This document shows positions 35,851 to 44,546 of a DNA stretch of 64,000 nucleotides, piece after piece. The number at the start of each line of letters is the position of its first letter. Position 1 is the first letter of the stretch. Below the pieces are notes generated by a model, which had not been told where the DNA came from, ran no database searches, and saw nothing but the letters and a program-made list of their open reading frames with translations. The translations under genes were made by a program, and so were the position numbers. The stretch is from Planctomycetota bacterium (GTDB taxonomy: Bacteria; Planctomycetota; UBA1135; GCA-002686595), in the NCBI GenBank assembly GCA_020853575.1, contig JADYYP010000035.1:120805-184804 (forward strand), written 5' to 3'.

Positions 35851-37434
35851 TCAGCTCCGCGTCTGTCGCACGATGCAGTCGATCACGGCGCCGCTGGTGT
35901 CCTCGGGCGACGAGCGGCCGCTCGCGTGCTCGACCACTTGGTCCGGGGAGAACTCGTCGGGCTCGCGAAACGAGGACTTGGCCTGCACGTAGACGCCCCA
36001 ATCCGCGTCGGACGTTTCGTCCAACTCGAGCGGCCTGGCCTGCATCCGTGCGCGCACCAGCTCCTCCTCGGCACGCGCGTGGACCACGACCAGCGGACAT
36101 CCGAGCTCGCGCGCGAGATCGCGGAACGGAGCGCGCCGCTCCGGCGAAGGGAACATGGCGTCGACGACCACCGTACGTCCGTGACCGAGGGCTCGCCGAG
36201 CATCCTCGACGAGCGTCGTGTACGTGCGGTTCTTGATCTCGGGCGCGTACAGCCCAGCGTCGTAGCGCTCGCGCCTGTGCTCGTGCAGCGGAATCTGAGC
36301 GAGCAGCTTGCGTCGCACGTCGCTCGAGAGCTGCAGGGCCTCGAACGGTCGCGCGACGTGCCTTGCGATCCACGACTTACCGCTGGCCGGCAGGCCGCAG
36401 GTCAGGATCAACGCGGCGGGCAGCTCCCAACTCGCTGCGAGTTGGAGATAGCGCTGCGCCTCTCGGCAGAGCTCGGCCCGCGGCGCGAGCTCTTCGACTT
36501 GCAGCGCACGGATCGTCGCGACCTTGGCGCGAACCAGGGCGCGGTACGACTTGTAGAACGGGAGCACGTTCGCGAGCTCCACGTCGCCGCTGAGCGTGGC
36601 GTACTCGCGGGCGAGCACGCCCGAGAAGCCGCGGTAGCCGCGCAGGTCGAGGTCCATGGCCAGGAAAGCCAGATCACAGGCTACGTCCGCGCAGCGGAAG
36701 CGTGCGCTGAACTCGATGCAGTCGTAGGCCACGATGCCCTCGGGCAGCACGCAGATGTTGCCAGCATGCAGGTCGCCGTGCCCATCGCGCACGCGACCTT
36801 GCGCGGCTCGGCGCTCGAACAGCGGTCGCAGCTCGCGCAGTGCCGCCTCCGTGCGCGCGTCGAGGAACCCCCACAGCACCTCGGACAAGACCGCGAGCCC
36901 GTTCGGCCGGACGTGCTCGCGCAGCGCCTCCAGATTCTCTCGCGCGTTGCGCTCGATCGCGCTCGCCGATCCGAATGCCGACACCTCGAGGCCGTGCGCG
37001 CTGCCTTCGTGGAAGCGCGCGAGCAGCTCGGCGATGCGCCGGACGAGTTGGTTGTCGACTTCGCCGCGCTCGAGCACGTCCGAGAGCATCCCGCGCTCCG
37101 GCAGACGCTGCATTTCCACGGCCCAGTCGATCGTGGCGCCCTCGCCATCGGCCGCGACACGCCCACGCGCGTCACGGCGGATCGGCACGACGCGCAGGTA
37201 CACGTTTGGTGCGAGCCTGCGGTTGAGCCGCAGCTCCTCCTCGCAGAAATGGCGGCGTCGATCGAGATCGCTCGCGTCCAAGAACGGCAGGCGCACGGGC
37301 TTCTTCAGCTTGTACACGCGCTCACCGACGAAGTAGAGCCTCGAGATGTGCGTCTCGAGCGTCGTCACGCGGTCCGCGACGCACGGCCAGGCCTCGGGGC
37401 GGGTGAGCGGGTCGCCAACACCAGCGCCGTCCAT
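35851..37434 (-). CDS. Aminoglycoside-phosphotransferase-like/P-loop kinase fusion
   Basis: A 527-residue two-domain protein. Residues 1 to about 340 are an APH/choline-kinase-like fold with VYKLKKPVRLPFLD (N-lobe Lys) and the catalytic loop RDGHGDLHAGNICV followed by YDCIEF (metal Asp). Residues 345-527 are a P-loop NTPase/kinase with ILTCGLPASGKSW (Walker A) and VVVDAMFPSPERR. This fused family is common near universal stress, CBS and dormancy-type regulons; the substrate is not known. It should not be read as antibiotic resistance from this evidence. The next gene upstream ends six bases before its ATG. Confidence 0.88.
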   Translation of the reverse strand: MDGAGVGDPLTRPEAWPCVADRVTTLETHISRLYFVGERVYKLKKPVRLPFLDASDLDRRRHFCEEELRLNRRLAPNVYLRVVPIRRDARGRVAADGEGATIDWAVEMQRLPERGMLSDVLERGEVDNQLVRRIAELLARFHEGSAHGLEVSAFGSASAIERNARENLEALREHVRPNGLAVLSEVLWGFLDARTEAALRELRPLFERRAAQGRVRDGHGDLHAGNICVLPEGIVAYDCIEFSARFRCADVACDLAFLAMDLDLRGYRGFSGVLAREYATLSGDVELANVLPFYKSYRALVRAKVATIRALQVEELAPRAELCREAQRYLQLAASWELPAALILTCGLPASGKSWIARHVARPFEALQLSSDVRRKLLAQIPLHEHRRERYDAGLYAPEIKNRTYTTLVEDARRALGHGRTVVVDAMFPSPERRAPFRDLARELGCPLVVVHARAEEELVRARMQARPLELDETSDADWGVYVQAKSSFREPDEFSPDQVVEHASGRSSPEDTSGAVIDCIVRQTRS

Positions 37435-37440
37435 CGCACC

Positions 37441-37989
37441 CTACCTGCGCGCGTCGACGTAGGCCTTGATGCGCGTCTCGTAGGCTGGGGTCTTCAAGCC
37501 CACGCTCTTGGCCTCCGCGAGCGCCGCGTCCCAAGCGAGGCCCTGGTCGAGCGTGCGGTACGCGAGCCACACCGCGCCCACGCGGTTGGAGGAAGCACAA
37601 TGGAGCAAGGTCGGCTCCTGGGCGTCCCGCAGCAACCCGCGCAGTTGATCGAGGGCGGCGTCGCTGAGCTCCTCGGGCTTGGAAAAGGGCACGTTGACGG
37701 CGTCCAGCCCCAGTTCCTTGATCACGGCGGCTTGGTCGAAGTCCTTGAGCTCGTCGGGCTTGCGGAGATTGATCACGTGGCGCACACCGCGCTCGCGCAG
37801 CAACGCGAAGTCGGCCGCCGACGGCTGGCTCGCGAGCCAAATCGGGCCGCAGGCGTGCAGCTTCTCGATGGTGCCGCACTGCACGCTCTCGAGCGTCACG
37901 GCAGTGGGAGTCGGAGCGGTCGTGGACGCGGCGCAGGAGCCGAGCACCAGGGAAGTGACAACGCACAGCAGAGAGGCGAGGAGCTTCAT
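37441..37989 (-). CDS. Phosphatase-like (DUF442/dual-specificity-type) lipoprotein
   Basis: A 182-residue protein with a lipoprotein signal (KLLASLLCVVTSLVLGSC; Cys in LGSC). The core looks like the DUF442/dual-specificity phosphatase fold: IWLASQPSAADFALLRERGV, HVINLRKPDELKDFD and the loop TLLHCASSNRVGAVW. The loop is C-x4-R, as in the beta-lactamase-hydrolase-like family, rather than the canonical C-x5-R. It is probably periplasmic and lipid-anchored. Substrate unknown. It is six bases upstream of the kinase fusion gene and likely in the same unit. Confidence 0.82.
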   Translation of the reverse strand: MKLLASLLCVVTSLVLGSCAASTTAPTPTAVTLESVQCGTIEKLHACGPIWLASQPSAADFALLRERGVRHVINLRKPDELKDFDQAAVIKELGLDAVNVPFSKPEELSDAALDQLRGLLRDAQEPTLLHCASSNRVGAVWLAYRTLDQGLAWDAALAEAKSVGLKTPAYETRIKAYVDARR

Positions 37990-38076
37990 GGGCACCATCT
38001 CACCAGCGCCACGCGCCGGAAAAAAGGGAAGAGCAGGAGCGAGGCCGCGACTGGTATGCGTGATCGACGCCGCCCC

Positions 38077-38361
38077 CTACCCGTGGGCAGCCGTCTGGCG
38101 CGCGTGCGAAACGGATTTCGCTCTGGGCGCGGTGCCTTGCTCCTGCTCCTCGTCTCCGAAGAGACGGATCGCATCGGTTCCCAACCCGACCACCGCGCCC
38201 GCAGCCGAAGCCAGCGAGATCGCGGCCAGGAAAGTGAGTGCGCCACCGGCTTGCACGAACACGGCAGCACCGAAACCGAGGGTCGCTGCGGCGAACACCA
38301 TGAAAGTCGCCGGACCCCCCAGTCCCTCACCCGGTCGGATCGAGATCCCACGCGAGTCCAT
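38077..38361 (-). CDS. Small two-span membrane protein
   Basis: A 94-residue protein with MDSRGISIRPGEGLGG, then two adjacent hydrophobic segments (ATFMVFAAATLGFGAAVFV and ALTFLAAISLASAAGAVVGL) and a charged C-terminal tail. No family was recognised. It starts at ATG 38361, divergent from the TPR gene with a 90-bp shared upstream region. Called on hydrophobic pattern and position; function unknown. Confidence 0.55.
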   Translation of the reverse strand: MDSRGISIRPGEGLGGPATFMVFAAATLGFGAAVFVQAGGALTFLAAISLASAAGAVVGLGTDAIRLFGDEEQEQGTAPRAKSVSHARQTAAHG

Positions 38362-38450
38362 GGCCTCAACGCTACGCCAGCTCGCACGGCCGTGGCATGA
38401 CACGCTGTACGTAGCTCGCTCGCCGCGGAGTGCGCACTTACACTTGGGCC

Positions 38451-39365
38451 ATGCTCCTCGCGCTCGTTGCCTCATGGATCGTGCTCGCGCAAGCCAATCC
38501 GCCGCCGGCTCCCAAGGCCGACCCGCTGCTCGCGCAACAGCTGCTCGCCGCCGGTCGCACGCGCGACGCCGAGGCCATGTACGAGCAGCTGGTCCAACTC
38601 GCGCCGAGCGACGGCTCGCTGTGGAACGCTCTCGGCGGGGCGCGCTTCGCCCAGAAGGACTACCTGGACGCGATCCCGGCATTCCGGCGCGCGCACGAGC
38701 TCTTGCCCAGCAATCTCACGGTGCTCGACAACCTGGGTTGCAGCTACTTCAACGCACAGCAGCTCGACGCCGCGCGCGAGACCTTCCAGAAGAGCGTGGA
38801 GGTCGCGCCGAGCGCGCCGCGCTCTCACACGTTCCTCGGACGCATCGCGGCCTTACGCGGCGATGCGAGCACGGCGGAGAGCGAGTTCCAACTCGCCGTG
38901 GGCTCGCCGCAGGTGGATTCGCTCGCCCCCTTCCACTACGGCCTGCACTTGTTCCAAGAACGACGGCTGGAGGACGCGGCTCGCGCCTTCGAGTACGCGT
39001 TACGGCTCGACCCGGAGTTCGCCAGCGCTCACATGAACTTGGGACTGGTGCTGCAACGGCGCGGCGACATGGCGCGGGCCGAATTCCACATGGCACGCTT
39101 TCGCGAGCTGACCGAGCCGGTCCTCGCCGAGGATCGGCGACGCATACGGGTGGGTGCGTTGTTGCGCGACGTGCAGCGCGAATTCGAAGCGGCCAATCTC
39201 GACGCCGCGCTCGGCCTCGCGCTCGACGCCGCGCGCGAAGCTCCCGAGGCTCCCGTGGTGCACAGCACTCTGGCGCGGCTCTACCAACTCAAGGGCCGCC
39301 ACGACGACGCGCAACGCGAACTCGAGCTCGCCCGAAAACTCACTTCGGAACCAAGGAAACAGTGA
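38451..39365 (+). CDS. Exported TPR-repeat protein
   Basis: A 304-residue protein with a signal peptide (MLLALVASWIVLAQA) and at least six TPR-like helix pairs (LLAAGRTRDAEAMYEQLVQL, NALGGARFAQKDYLDAIPAF, NLGCSYFNAQQLDAARETF, HYGLHLFQERRLEDAARAF, NLGLVLQRRGDMARAEFHMA, TLARLYQLKGRHDDAQREL). ATG 38451 was chosen over GTG 38430 because it places the signal peptide at the terminus. The stop overlaps the GTG of the ASPIC/UnbV gene by four bases. TPR plus ASPIC/UnbV is a recurrent pairing in this type of genome, suggesting the TPR protein binds or delivers its partner. Confidence 0.88.
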   Translation: MLLALVASWIVLAQANPPPAPKADPLLAQQLLAAGRTRDAEAMYEQLVQLAPSDGSLWNALGGARFAQKDYLDAIPAFRRAHELLPSNLTVLDNLGCSYFNAQQLDAARETFQKSVEVAPSAPRSHTFLGRIAALRGDASTAESEFQLAVGSPQVDSLAPFHYGLHLFQERRLEDAARAFEYALRLDPEFASAHMNLGLVLQRRGDMARAEFHMARFRELTEPVLAEDRRRIRVGALLRDVQREFEAANLDAALGLALDAAREAPEAPVVHSTLARLYQLKGRHDDAQRELELARKLTSEPRKQ

Positions 39366-41071
39366 TCCGGCGCGCGCTCTCCCTGTTGCTCTTCGCTTCG
39401 GCCTGCGGCACGCAAGAGGAGCCCACGACCAAGTCACGCGCGAATGCGGCGGCCGGCTCGGCACCCACTCCGCCGGCGGAGTTCGTGGCGTTTCACGAAC
39501 GGCGCGCGGCCGCGGGGATCGAATTCGAGCACCGCGCGGGCAGCACGTCGCGCAAGCTCTTGCTCGAGAGCATGGGAGGCGGCCTGACGGTGTTGGACTT
39601 CGACGGCGACGGAGCGCCGGATGTGTACTGCGTGGATTCGGGAGCGCTGCCGGAGCGCAACGAGGTGCAGGCTCCCGGCGGGAACCGACTCTTCAAGAAC
39701 CTCGGAGATGGACGCTTCCGCGACGTCAGCAACGGCTCCGGCGCGCAGGGGCGCGGCTACATGATGGGCGCGATCGCCGGCGACTACGACAACGACGGCG
39801 ACCAGGACCTGTACGTCACCGCGTGCGGCTCGAACACGTTGCTGCGCAACGACGGCGCTGGGAAGTTCACGGACGTCACGCGCGCCGCGGGCTGTGACGA
39901 TCCGCGCTGGAGCACGGGTGCCGCGTTCCTCGACTACGACCGCGACGGAGACCTCGACCTGTTCGTGCAGAACTACTTGGTCTACGACATCGCCAAGCAG
40001 CGCCCGTACTTCGATGGGCAGGTGCAGGTTTCCCCTCCACCAGATCTGTTCGATCCCGAGTCCAACGCGCTCTTCCGCAATCGTGGTGACGGCACGTTCG
40101 AGGACGTGTCGGAGGCCAGTGGCATCGGGGCGCACCGCGCCAAGGGGCTGGGCGTCGTCACCGGCGACTTCGACGACGACGGCGACGTCGACGTGTTTTG
40201 CGCCAACGATGTCAGCCCGAACTTCCTGTTCGCCAACCGAGGCGACGGGACCTTCAAGGAGGTCGGCGCGCTCTCCGGAACCGCCTACAGCGCCGAGGGC
40301 CGGGAGGAGTCGGGCATGGGCACCGACGCGGCGGATTTCGACAACGATGGGCTGGCGGACATCGTCGTCACCAACTTCTCCGCCGAGCCGAACTCCCTGT
40401 ACCGCAACGAAGGCAAGCTCTCGTTCACCGAGACCTCCTCGCGTTCGGGGACCTGGGAGAGCTCGATGCCGCGCCTGGGCTTCGGCGTGCGGCTGGCCGA
40501 CCTCGACAACGACGGCGCGCGCGATCTGGTGGTCGCCAACGGCCACATCTACGACAACGCCGAGCGCGTGCTGTCGGGCACGACGTACCGCCAACCACCG
40601 CTGCTCTACCGTGGCCTGGGCAACGGGCGCTTCAACGAGGTTTCCGCGGCGCAACCGGCGGAGTTCCGCGAGCCGCGCGTGGCTCGCGCGCTGGCCACCG
40701 CCGATCTCGACGGCGACGGCGATCTCGAGCTTCTACTCGGAATCCTCGACGGTGCTCCGCTGGTCTTCGACAACCTCGGCGGCAATCGCAATGCCTGGGT
40801 CTCGGTGCGCTGCGTCGGAACGGGACGCGATTCGACCGCGCTCGGTGCGCGCGTCGTCATCGAGTGCGGAGGCAAGCGTCAGTTCTCCGAGGTGCGCAGC
40901 GGCGCGAGCTACCTCTCGCAGAGCGATCTGCGCCAGTTCTTCGGGCTCGGAGCGAGCGAGCGCATCGAACGCATCGTCGTGCGTTGGCCCGATGGCCGCG
41001 AAGAGGAGGCGCGCGACCTCCCGGCGCGCGCGCACTACGTGTTCGAAGAGGGCCGCGGAATCCGGCGCTGA
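39362..41071 (+). CDS. ASPIC/UnbV protein with FG-GAP/VCBS repeats, probable lipoprotein
   Basis: A 569-residue protein starting at GTG 39362 with a possible lipoprotein signal (IRRALSLLLFASAC). It has VCBS/FG-GAP repeats with Asp-rich loops: VLDFDGDGAPDVYCV, AGDYDNDGDQDLYV, FLDYDRDGDLDLFV, TGDFDDDGDVDVFC, AADFDNDGLADIVV, LADLDNDGARDLVV, TADLDGDGDLELLL. The C-terminal ASPIC/UnbV domain has LGARVVIECGGKRQFSEVRS, LSQSDLRQFFGLG and IVVRWPDGREE. It is an exported propeller-type protein of unknown biochemical role, coupled to the TPR gene upstream. Confidence 0.92.
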   Translation: MIRRALSLLLFASACGTQEEPTTKSRANAAAGSAPTPPAEFVAFHERRAAAGIEFEHRAGSTSRKLLLESMGGGLTVLDFDGDGAPDVYCVDSGALPERNEVQAPGGNRLFKNLGDGRFRDVSNGSGAQGRGYMMGAIAGDYDNDGDQDLYVTACGSNTLLRNDGAGKFTDVTRAAGCDDPRWSTGAAFLDYDRDGDLDLFVQNYLVYDIAKQRPYFDGQVQVSPPPDLFDPESNALFRNRGDGTFEDVSEASGIGAHRAKGLGVVTGDFDDDGDVDVFCANDVSPNFLFANRGDGTFKEVGALSGTAYSAEGREESGMGTDAADFDNDGLADIVVTNFSAEPNSLYRNEGKLSFTETSSRSGTWESSMPRLGFGVRLADLDNDGARDLVVANGHIYDNAERVLSGTTYRQPPLLYRGLGNGRFNEVSAAQPAEFREPRVARALATADLDGDGDLELLLGILDGAPLVFDNLGGNRNAWVSVRCVGTGRDSTALGARVVIECGGKRQFSEVRSGASYLSQSDLRQFFGLGASERIERIVVRWPDGREEEARDLPARAHYVFEEGRGIRR

Positions 41072-41079
41072 GCGCGCGC

Positions 41080-42558
41080 TCAGACGTCGCGCGCCCAGCT
41101 CGGCCGCTCGAGGTCACGGCGCCAATAGAAGATCAGCGGGTAACTGCCGCTGATCTCCATCTGCAACGGGAGATACTCGGATTGGAAGCGCGGGTGCGTG
41201 ACCAGGGTTTTCTCCCAGGCACTGGCGACCAAGGTGCGCGAGCCGTCGGCGCTCGGATGCACCCAGCCATTGCCGATGACGATGATCTCGGGCCGTTGCG
41301 CGAGCACCCAATCGGCGTCGTAACGCGTGTGGCCCTTGATCGTGATCTCGGGATCGGGAGCTGCGTTGGCGATCGCAGTGTTGGTCAAGCCGAGGAGGTC
41401 GACGATCGGCAAGCGCGAAACCCAGCCGAACGCACCGATCGGCGCCAACGCCACCTTGGTGTCCGGCGCGACGCGCAGCGCGAGCTCGCGCCCCATCGCC
41501 TCCCAGCGCCGCTCGCTGTCCTCGTGTACCGCGCGCAACTCGGAGCGCAGTCCTTGACCGACCTGATTCCAGGCGAGCGCCGCGAGCGCGGCGGCCCAGC
41601 ACAGGAGTCGCGGAGGGCCGAGCGCGAGCAGTCCCTCGCTGCCGATCCACGCCACCAACGGGAAGATCGGAACGAGGAAGCGCGCGTGTGGCATGAAGTC
41701 TCCGCCGACGTAGATCACGTACCCCGTGAATGTGACCGCGCCGACGCAGGCCCCTCGCAGTGGAGCGCTCGGATGGCGCGCGACGCGCGCGAGCGCCACC
41801 AATCCGAGTGCGAGCCCCACGAGCAAGCCGCTCGATCCGCTGGCCGCGCGCACGTACTCCAGCCCGAGCGCGAGGTCGTCTGCGAGCGCCAGCTTCTTGA
41901 CCGAGTAGGTGATCGGCACGAGCCGTCCGTAGTAGGACAGGCGAAACGCTTGCCAGGCGGCGAGCGGCGCCAGCGCGAGCGCGGCAGCTGTCCAACGCTT
42001 GCGCCGCAGTTCCGAGGCGACGTACGGCAACGCCAGCAAGATGGCTTCATTGCGCACCAACGCCGCCAGCCCGAAGGCCAGCGCCGCCGTCGTGCTCGCC
42101 TTGTGGTCGCGCAGCGAACGATCCCAGGCGTCGAAGGCCCAGGCCACGAGCGCCGCCAGGAGCACCGTGCCCAGCCCGATGATCGAGTGCCACGCGAGCG
42201 CTGGGCTCGCCGCCACGAGCCAGGCCGGAAAGGCCCACACATCGCGCTCGTGCCGGCGCAGCCACAAGCGAGCGACGAACCAACTCGTCAGCCCTGCTGC
42301 GGCGATGGAGACCGCGACGCTGAACAGCGCGGGCTCGAGCCCCAACTTCAGCGCTCCCGCGACGGCGAGCATCCAGCCCGGCGCCGAGAAGCCCTCGACA
42401 CGTTCGCCCGGGTTGAATACGAGCCCATGCCCCTCGACCAAGTTGCGCGCGTAGCGGTAGGTGATGTAGTCGTCGTCGCACGGCCCGTGGCCCAGGTAGC
42501 TCGCAGCGTGCAGGGCAGCAGCGAGCGCGACCAGCCACGGGACACATCGGCGCAGCAT
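41080..42558 (-). CDS. GT-C type membrane glycosyltransferase
   Basis: A 492-residue polytopic protein with about 10 spans. The N-terminal periplasmic loop reads CDDDYITYRYARNLVEGHGL then FNPGERVEGFSAPGW, the DD-containing acceptor-metal loop common in lipid-linked sugar transferases of the AftB/GT39/GT87 type. The C-terminal 130 residues are soluble and presumably periplasmic. It probably adds a sugar from a polyprenyl-phosphate donor to an envelope glycan, but neither donor nor acceptor can be read. It belongs to a minus-strand run with an SGNH hydrolase and other envelope genes. Confidence 0.83.
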   Translation of the reverse strand: MLRRCVPWLVALAAALHAASYLGHGPCDDDYITYRYARNLVEGHGLVFNPGERVEGFSAPGWMLAVAGALKLGLEPALFSVAVSIAAAGLTSWFVARLWLRRHERDVWAFPAWLVAASPALAWHSIIGLGTVLLAALVAWAFDAWDRSLRDHKASTTAALAFGLAALVRNEAILLALPYVASELRRKRWTAAALALAPLAAWQAFRLSYYGRLVPITYSVKKLALADDLALGLEYVRAASGSSGLLVGLALGLVALARVARHPSAPLRGACVGAVTFTGYVIYVGGDFMPHARFLVPIFPLVAWIGSEGLLALGPPRLLCWAAALAALAWNQVGQGLRSELRAVHEDSERRWEAMGRELALRVAPDTKVALAPIGAFGWVSRLPIVDLLGLTNTAIANAAPDPEITIKGHTRYDADWVLAQRPEIIVIGNGWVHPSADGSRTLVASAWEKTLVTHPRFQSEYLPLQMEISGSYPLIFYWRRDLERPSWARDV

Positions 42559-42583
42559 CGTGCGCAGCCTACGCCGTTTTCGC

Positions 42584-43729
42584 TCAGGGCAGAAGGTGCT
42601 CGTCGCGGACGCGCTGCACGCACCGCGCAGCGACCGCGCGCCGCCCTTCGACACTGAAGTGGATGCCGTCCTCGAGGAAGTAGCGCGCGCGCTGCGGGTC
42701 GGCGCGAAGCTCGAGCTCGAGGTCGCACAGCGCCACGTCGAGCTCGCTCGCGAGCTCGCGCACGACCCCGTTGTACTCCGCGTGCACGCGCAGCGCTTGC
42801 TCCTTGGTCGCCACGAAGCCGCGCGCGACCAGGTACTCGGGCACGGCCAAATCGTGGGTGCTCGGCGCGGTCACGAGCAGCGTGCGCGCACCGCAGGCAG
42901 TCGCGAGCTCGACGATCCGCCGCAGATTCTCCCGGTAGAGTTCGAGCGGCACCCGCGGGCGTTCGAGCGCCGGCGCCGCGCCGCGCGCCGTGAGCTTGCG
43001 CACGAGTTGCAGCGTGCGCGAGGCTCTGTACAAGCCCTCGAATCGCAAGTCGACGTGCTTGTCGGCGTCGATCGCCCCGCGCGCCAGCCAGTGGTCGTTC
43101 CAACCGAAGAACACGACCACCAAGTCCGGATCGAGCTCGGAGAGATGGCGCTCGGCCAGCACGCGCCCTTGGTGCGACGAATAGCCCGAGAGCGCCAGAT
43201 TGACCTCGTCGAGCGCACCCGCTTTGGCGCTCGCCAAGAGCGACGTGGCGACCTCGGGCCACGCCTCCGGATAGCCTTGCTGGGAGCACGAATCGCCGAG
43301 ATACACGATGCGGCTGGTCCCCGCGGGCTTGGGAATGCGCGGCTCGGGCCCGAACAAGCCCCACGAATTGACCAACTCGCCATCGGGCGGGAGCTTCCAG
43401 AAGAGCTCGGGGTCCAACTCGAACTCTGCGAACTCCTCGGCGCTGGGATAGCCGAACTGGATGCCGGAGACGTGACGAAAGCCAGCGCTGCGCAAGCCCA
43501 GCTCCGGAACGACGAACAGCGCATTGCACGCGCCCAACAGCAGCGCGGGTCCGCTCCGACCGCGCGCGATGGCGAAGAACGCGAGCGCGGCAGCCGCGAC
43601 GAGCACGAGCGCGAGGCCCGCATAAGCCGCGCTGGTGAACGCCATGCGCACCGCGAGCAACACCGAGAGCGCGAACGACGCGCCCACGAGCGCTCGCGCG
43701 AAACGCGCGCCGTCAGTCCCCGAGCTCAT
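42584..43729 (-). CDS. Membrane-anchored SGNH/GDSL hydrolase
   Basis: A 381-residue protein with N-terminal membrane spans (LVGASFALSVLLAVRMAF, GLALVLVAAAALAFFAIA and ALLLGACNALFVVPELG) and a periplasmic SGNH hydrolase domain: block I VYLGDSCSQQGYP with Ser in GDS, block III FFGWNDHW with Asn, and block V DGIHFSVEG with Asp and His. Such enzymes often esterify or de-acylate sugars of envelope polymers. The start overlaps the end of the cyanophycinase-like gene by 17 bp. It is 25 bases upstream of the glycosyltransferase gene, so the two may modify the same glycan. Confidence 0.85.
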   Translation of the reverse strand: MSSGTDGARFARALVGASFALSVLLAVRMAFTSAAYAGLALVLVAAAALAFFAIARGRSGPALLLGACNALFVVPELGLRSAGFRHVSGIQFGYPSAEEFAEFELDPELFWKLPPDGELVNSWGLFGPEPRIPKPAGTSRIVYLGDSCSQQGYPEAWPEVATSLLASAKAGALDEVNLALSGYSSHQGRVLAERHLSELDPDLVVVFFGWNDHWLARGAIDADKHVDLRFEGLYRASRTLQLVRKLTARGAAPALERPRVPLELYRENLRRIVELATACGARTLLVTAPSTHDLAVPEYLVARGFVATKEQALRVHAEYNGVVRELASELDVALCDLELELRADPQRARYFLEDGIHFSVEGRRAVAARCVQRVRDEHLLP

Positions 43730-44546
43730 ACACCATGCCGCTGCGCAGCACGTGCATCTCGATGCCGCGCGCCGCGCTGCGCTGGCCCGGCTCGCTGCGC
43801 TCGACGGCCGCGCGACGCGCGTCGTAGACGACCACGCCGCCCTCGCCCAGCACCTCGGCACGCCCGTCGACGACGATGAACGCCGTGCGTTCGTCGATCC
43901 CGACGCCGATGAGCTCGGGGTGGTCGAGCACGGCGCCCAGCAGCCGGTTGTTGCGCTGCCGCGCGAGGAAGTGCTGGTCGACGATCGCTCCGGGCAACAA
44001 ACCCAGGCCCTGCGAGACGAGCGTGGCCCCGGCCGCGATCTTCTTGAGCTCGTCCGTGCCCTTGTCGGTGCCTTCGCCGGTGATCATCACCGCGCTCATC
44101 ACGGCAGCGCCCGCGCTGGTGCCCCCGCACACGACGCCGCGGCTCGCGCGCCGGCTAATGGTCTCGATCAAATCGGCTTGGCGCAGTGCTTCCATCAAGA
44201 GCTTCTGATCGCCGCCGCCGAACCAGATCAAGTCAGCGCGTTCGAGCTCTGCCAGAGCGCGCTCACGGTCGGACAGGTCGTCGAGGTTGACCGCCTCGGA
44301 CGCGCCGGCGTCCTTCCACATCTGCGTCGATTCGACTCCGCGTTGCTCGCTCTCCGAGGCCTGCGGCAAGACGACCACGTAGCTCTCGCGACCGCGCGCG
44401 AGCTCGAGAGCACGCGCGACGATGGGCGGCGTCGTGCCGCCGCCGCCGACGATCACCAGCTCGGTGCGCACGGGCGGCACCGTGGAGGTCGTGACGCAGC
44501 TCGAGAAGGCGAGCGCGAGCGCCGGGATGCAATGCGAGGTCTTCAT
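43713..44546 (-). CDS. Exported cyanophycinase-like S51 peptidase, probable lipoprotein
   Basis: A 277-residue protein with a signal sequence (MKTSHCIPALALAFSSC; Cys at the lipobox end). The S51-family core has ELVIVGGGGTTPPIV, IWFGGGDQKLL, the nucleophile elbow VVCGGTSAGAAVMS with Ser in GTSAG, LGLLPGAIVDQHFLARQRNN (family His) and GVGIDERTAFIV. Cyanophycinases cut the Asp-Arg storage polymer cyanophycin into dipeptides. Extracytoplasmic members could use polymer released by cyanobacteria; that use is inference. Start ATG overlaps the acyltransferase stop (ATGA). Confidence 0.86.
   Translation of the reverse strand: MKTSHCIPALALAFSSCVTTSTVPPVRTELVIVGGGGTTPPIVARALELARGRESYVVVLPQASESEQRGVESTQMWKDAGASEAVNLDDLSDRERALAELERADLIWFGGGDQKLLMEALRQADLIETISRRASRGVVCGGTSAGAAVMSAVMITGEGTDKGTDELKKIAAGATLVSQGLGLLPGAIVDQHFLARQRNNRLLGAVLDHPELIGVGIDERTAFIVVDGRAEVLGEGGVVVYDARRAAVERSEPGQRSAARGIEMHVLRSGMVYELGD

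Noticed and set aside
35851..37434. Aminoglycoside resistance gene
   Set aside because: Only the kinase fold matches. The fusion to a P-loop kinase and the stress-gene context fit a housekeeping or stress family.
40198..42657. Plus-strand open frame of 819 codons crossing two genes
   Set aside because: It overlaps the ASPIC/UnbV gene in another frame and the GT-C gene in antisense; no motifs.
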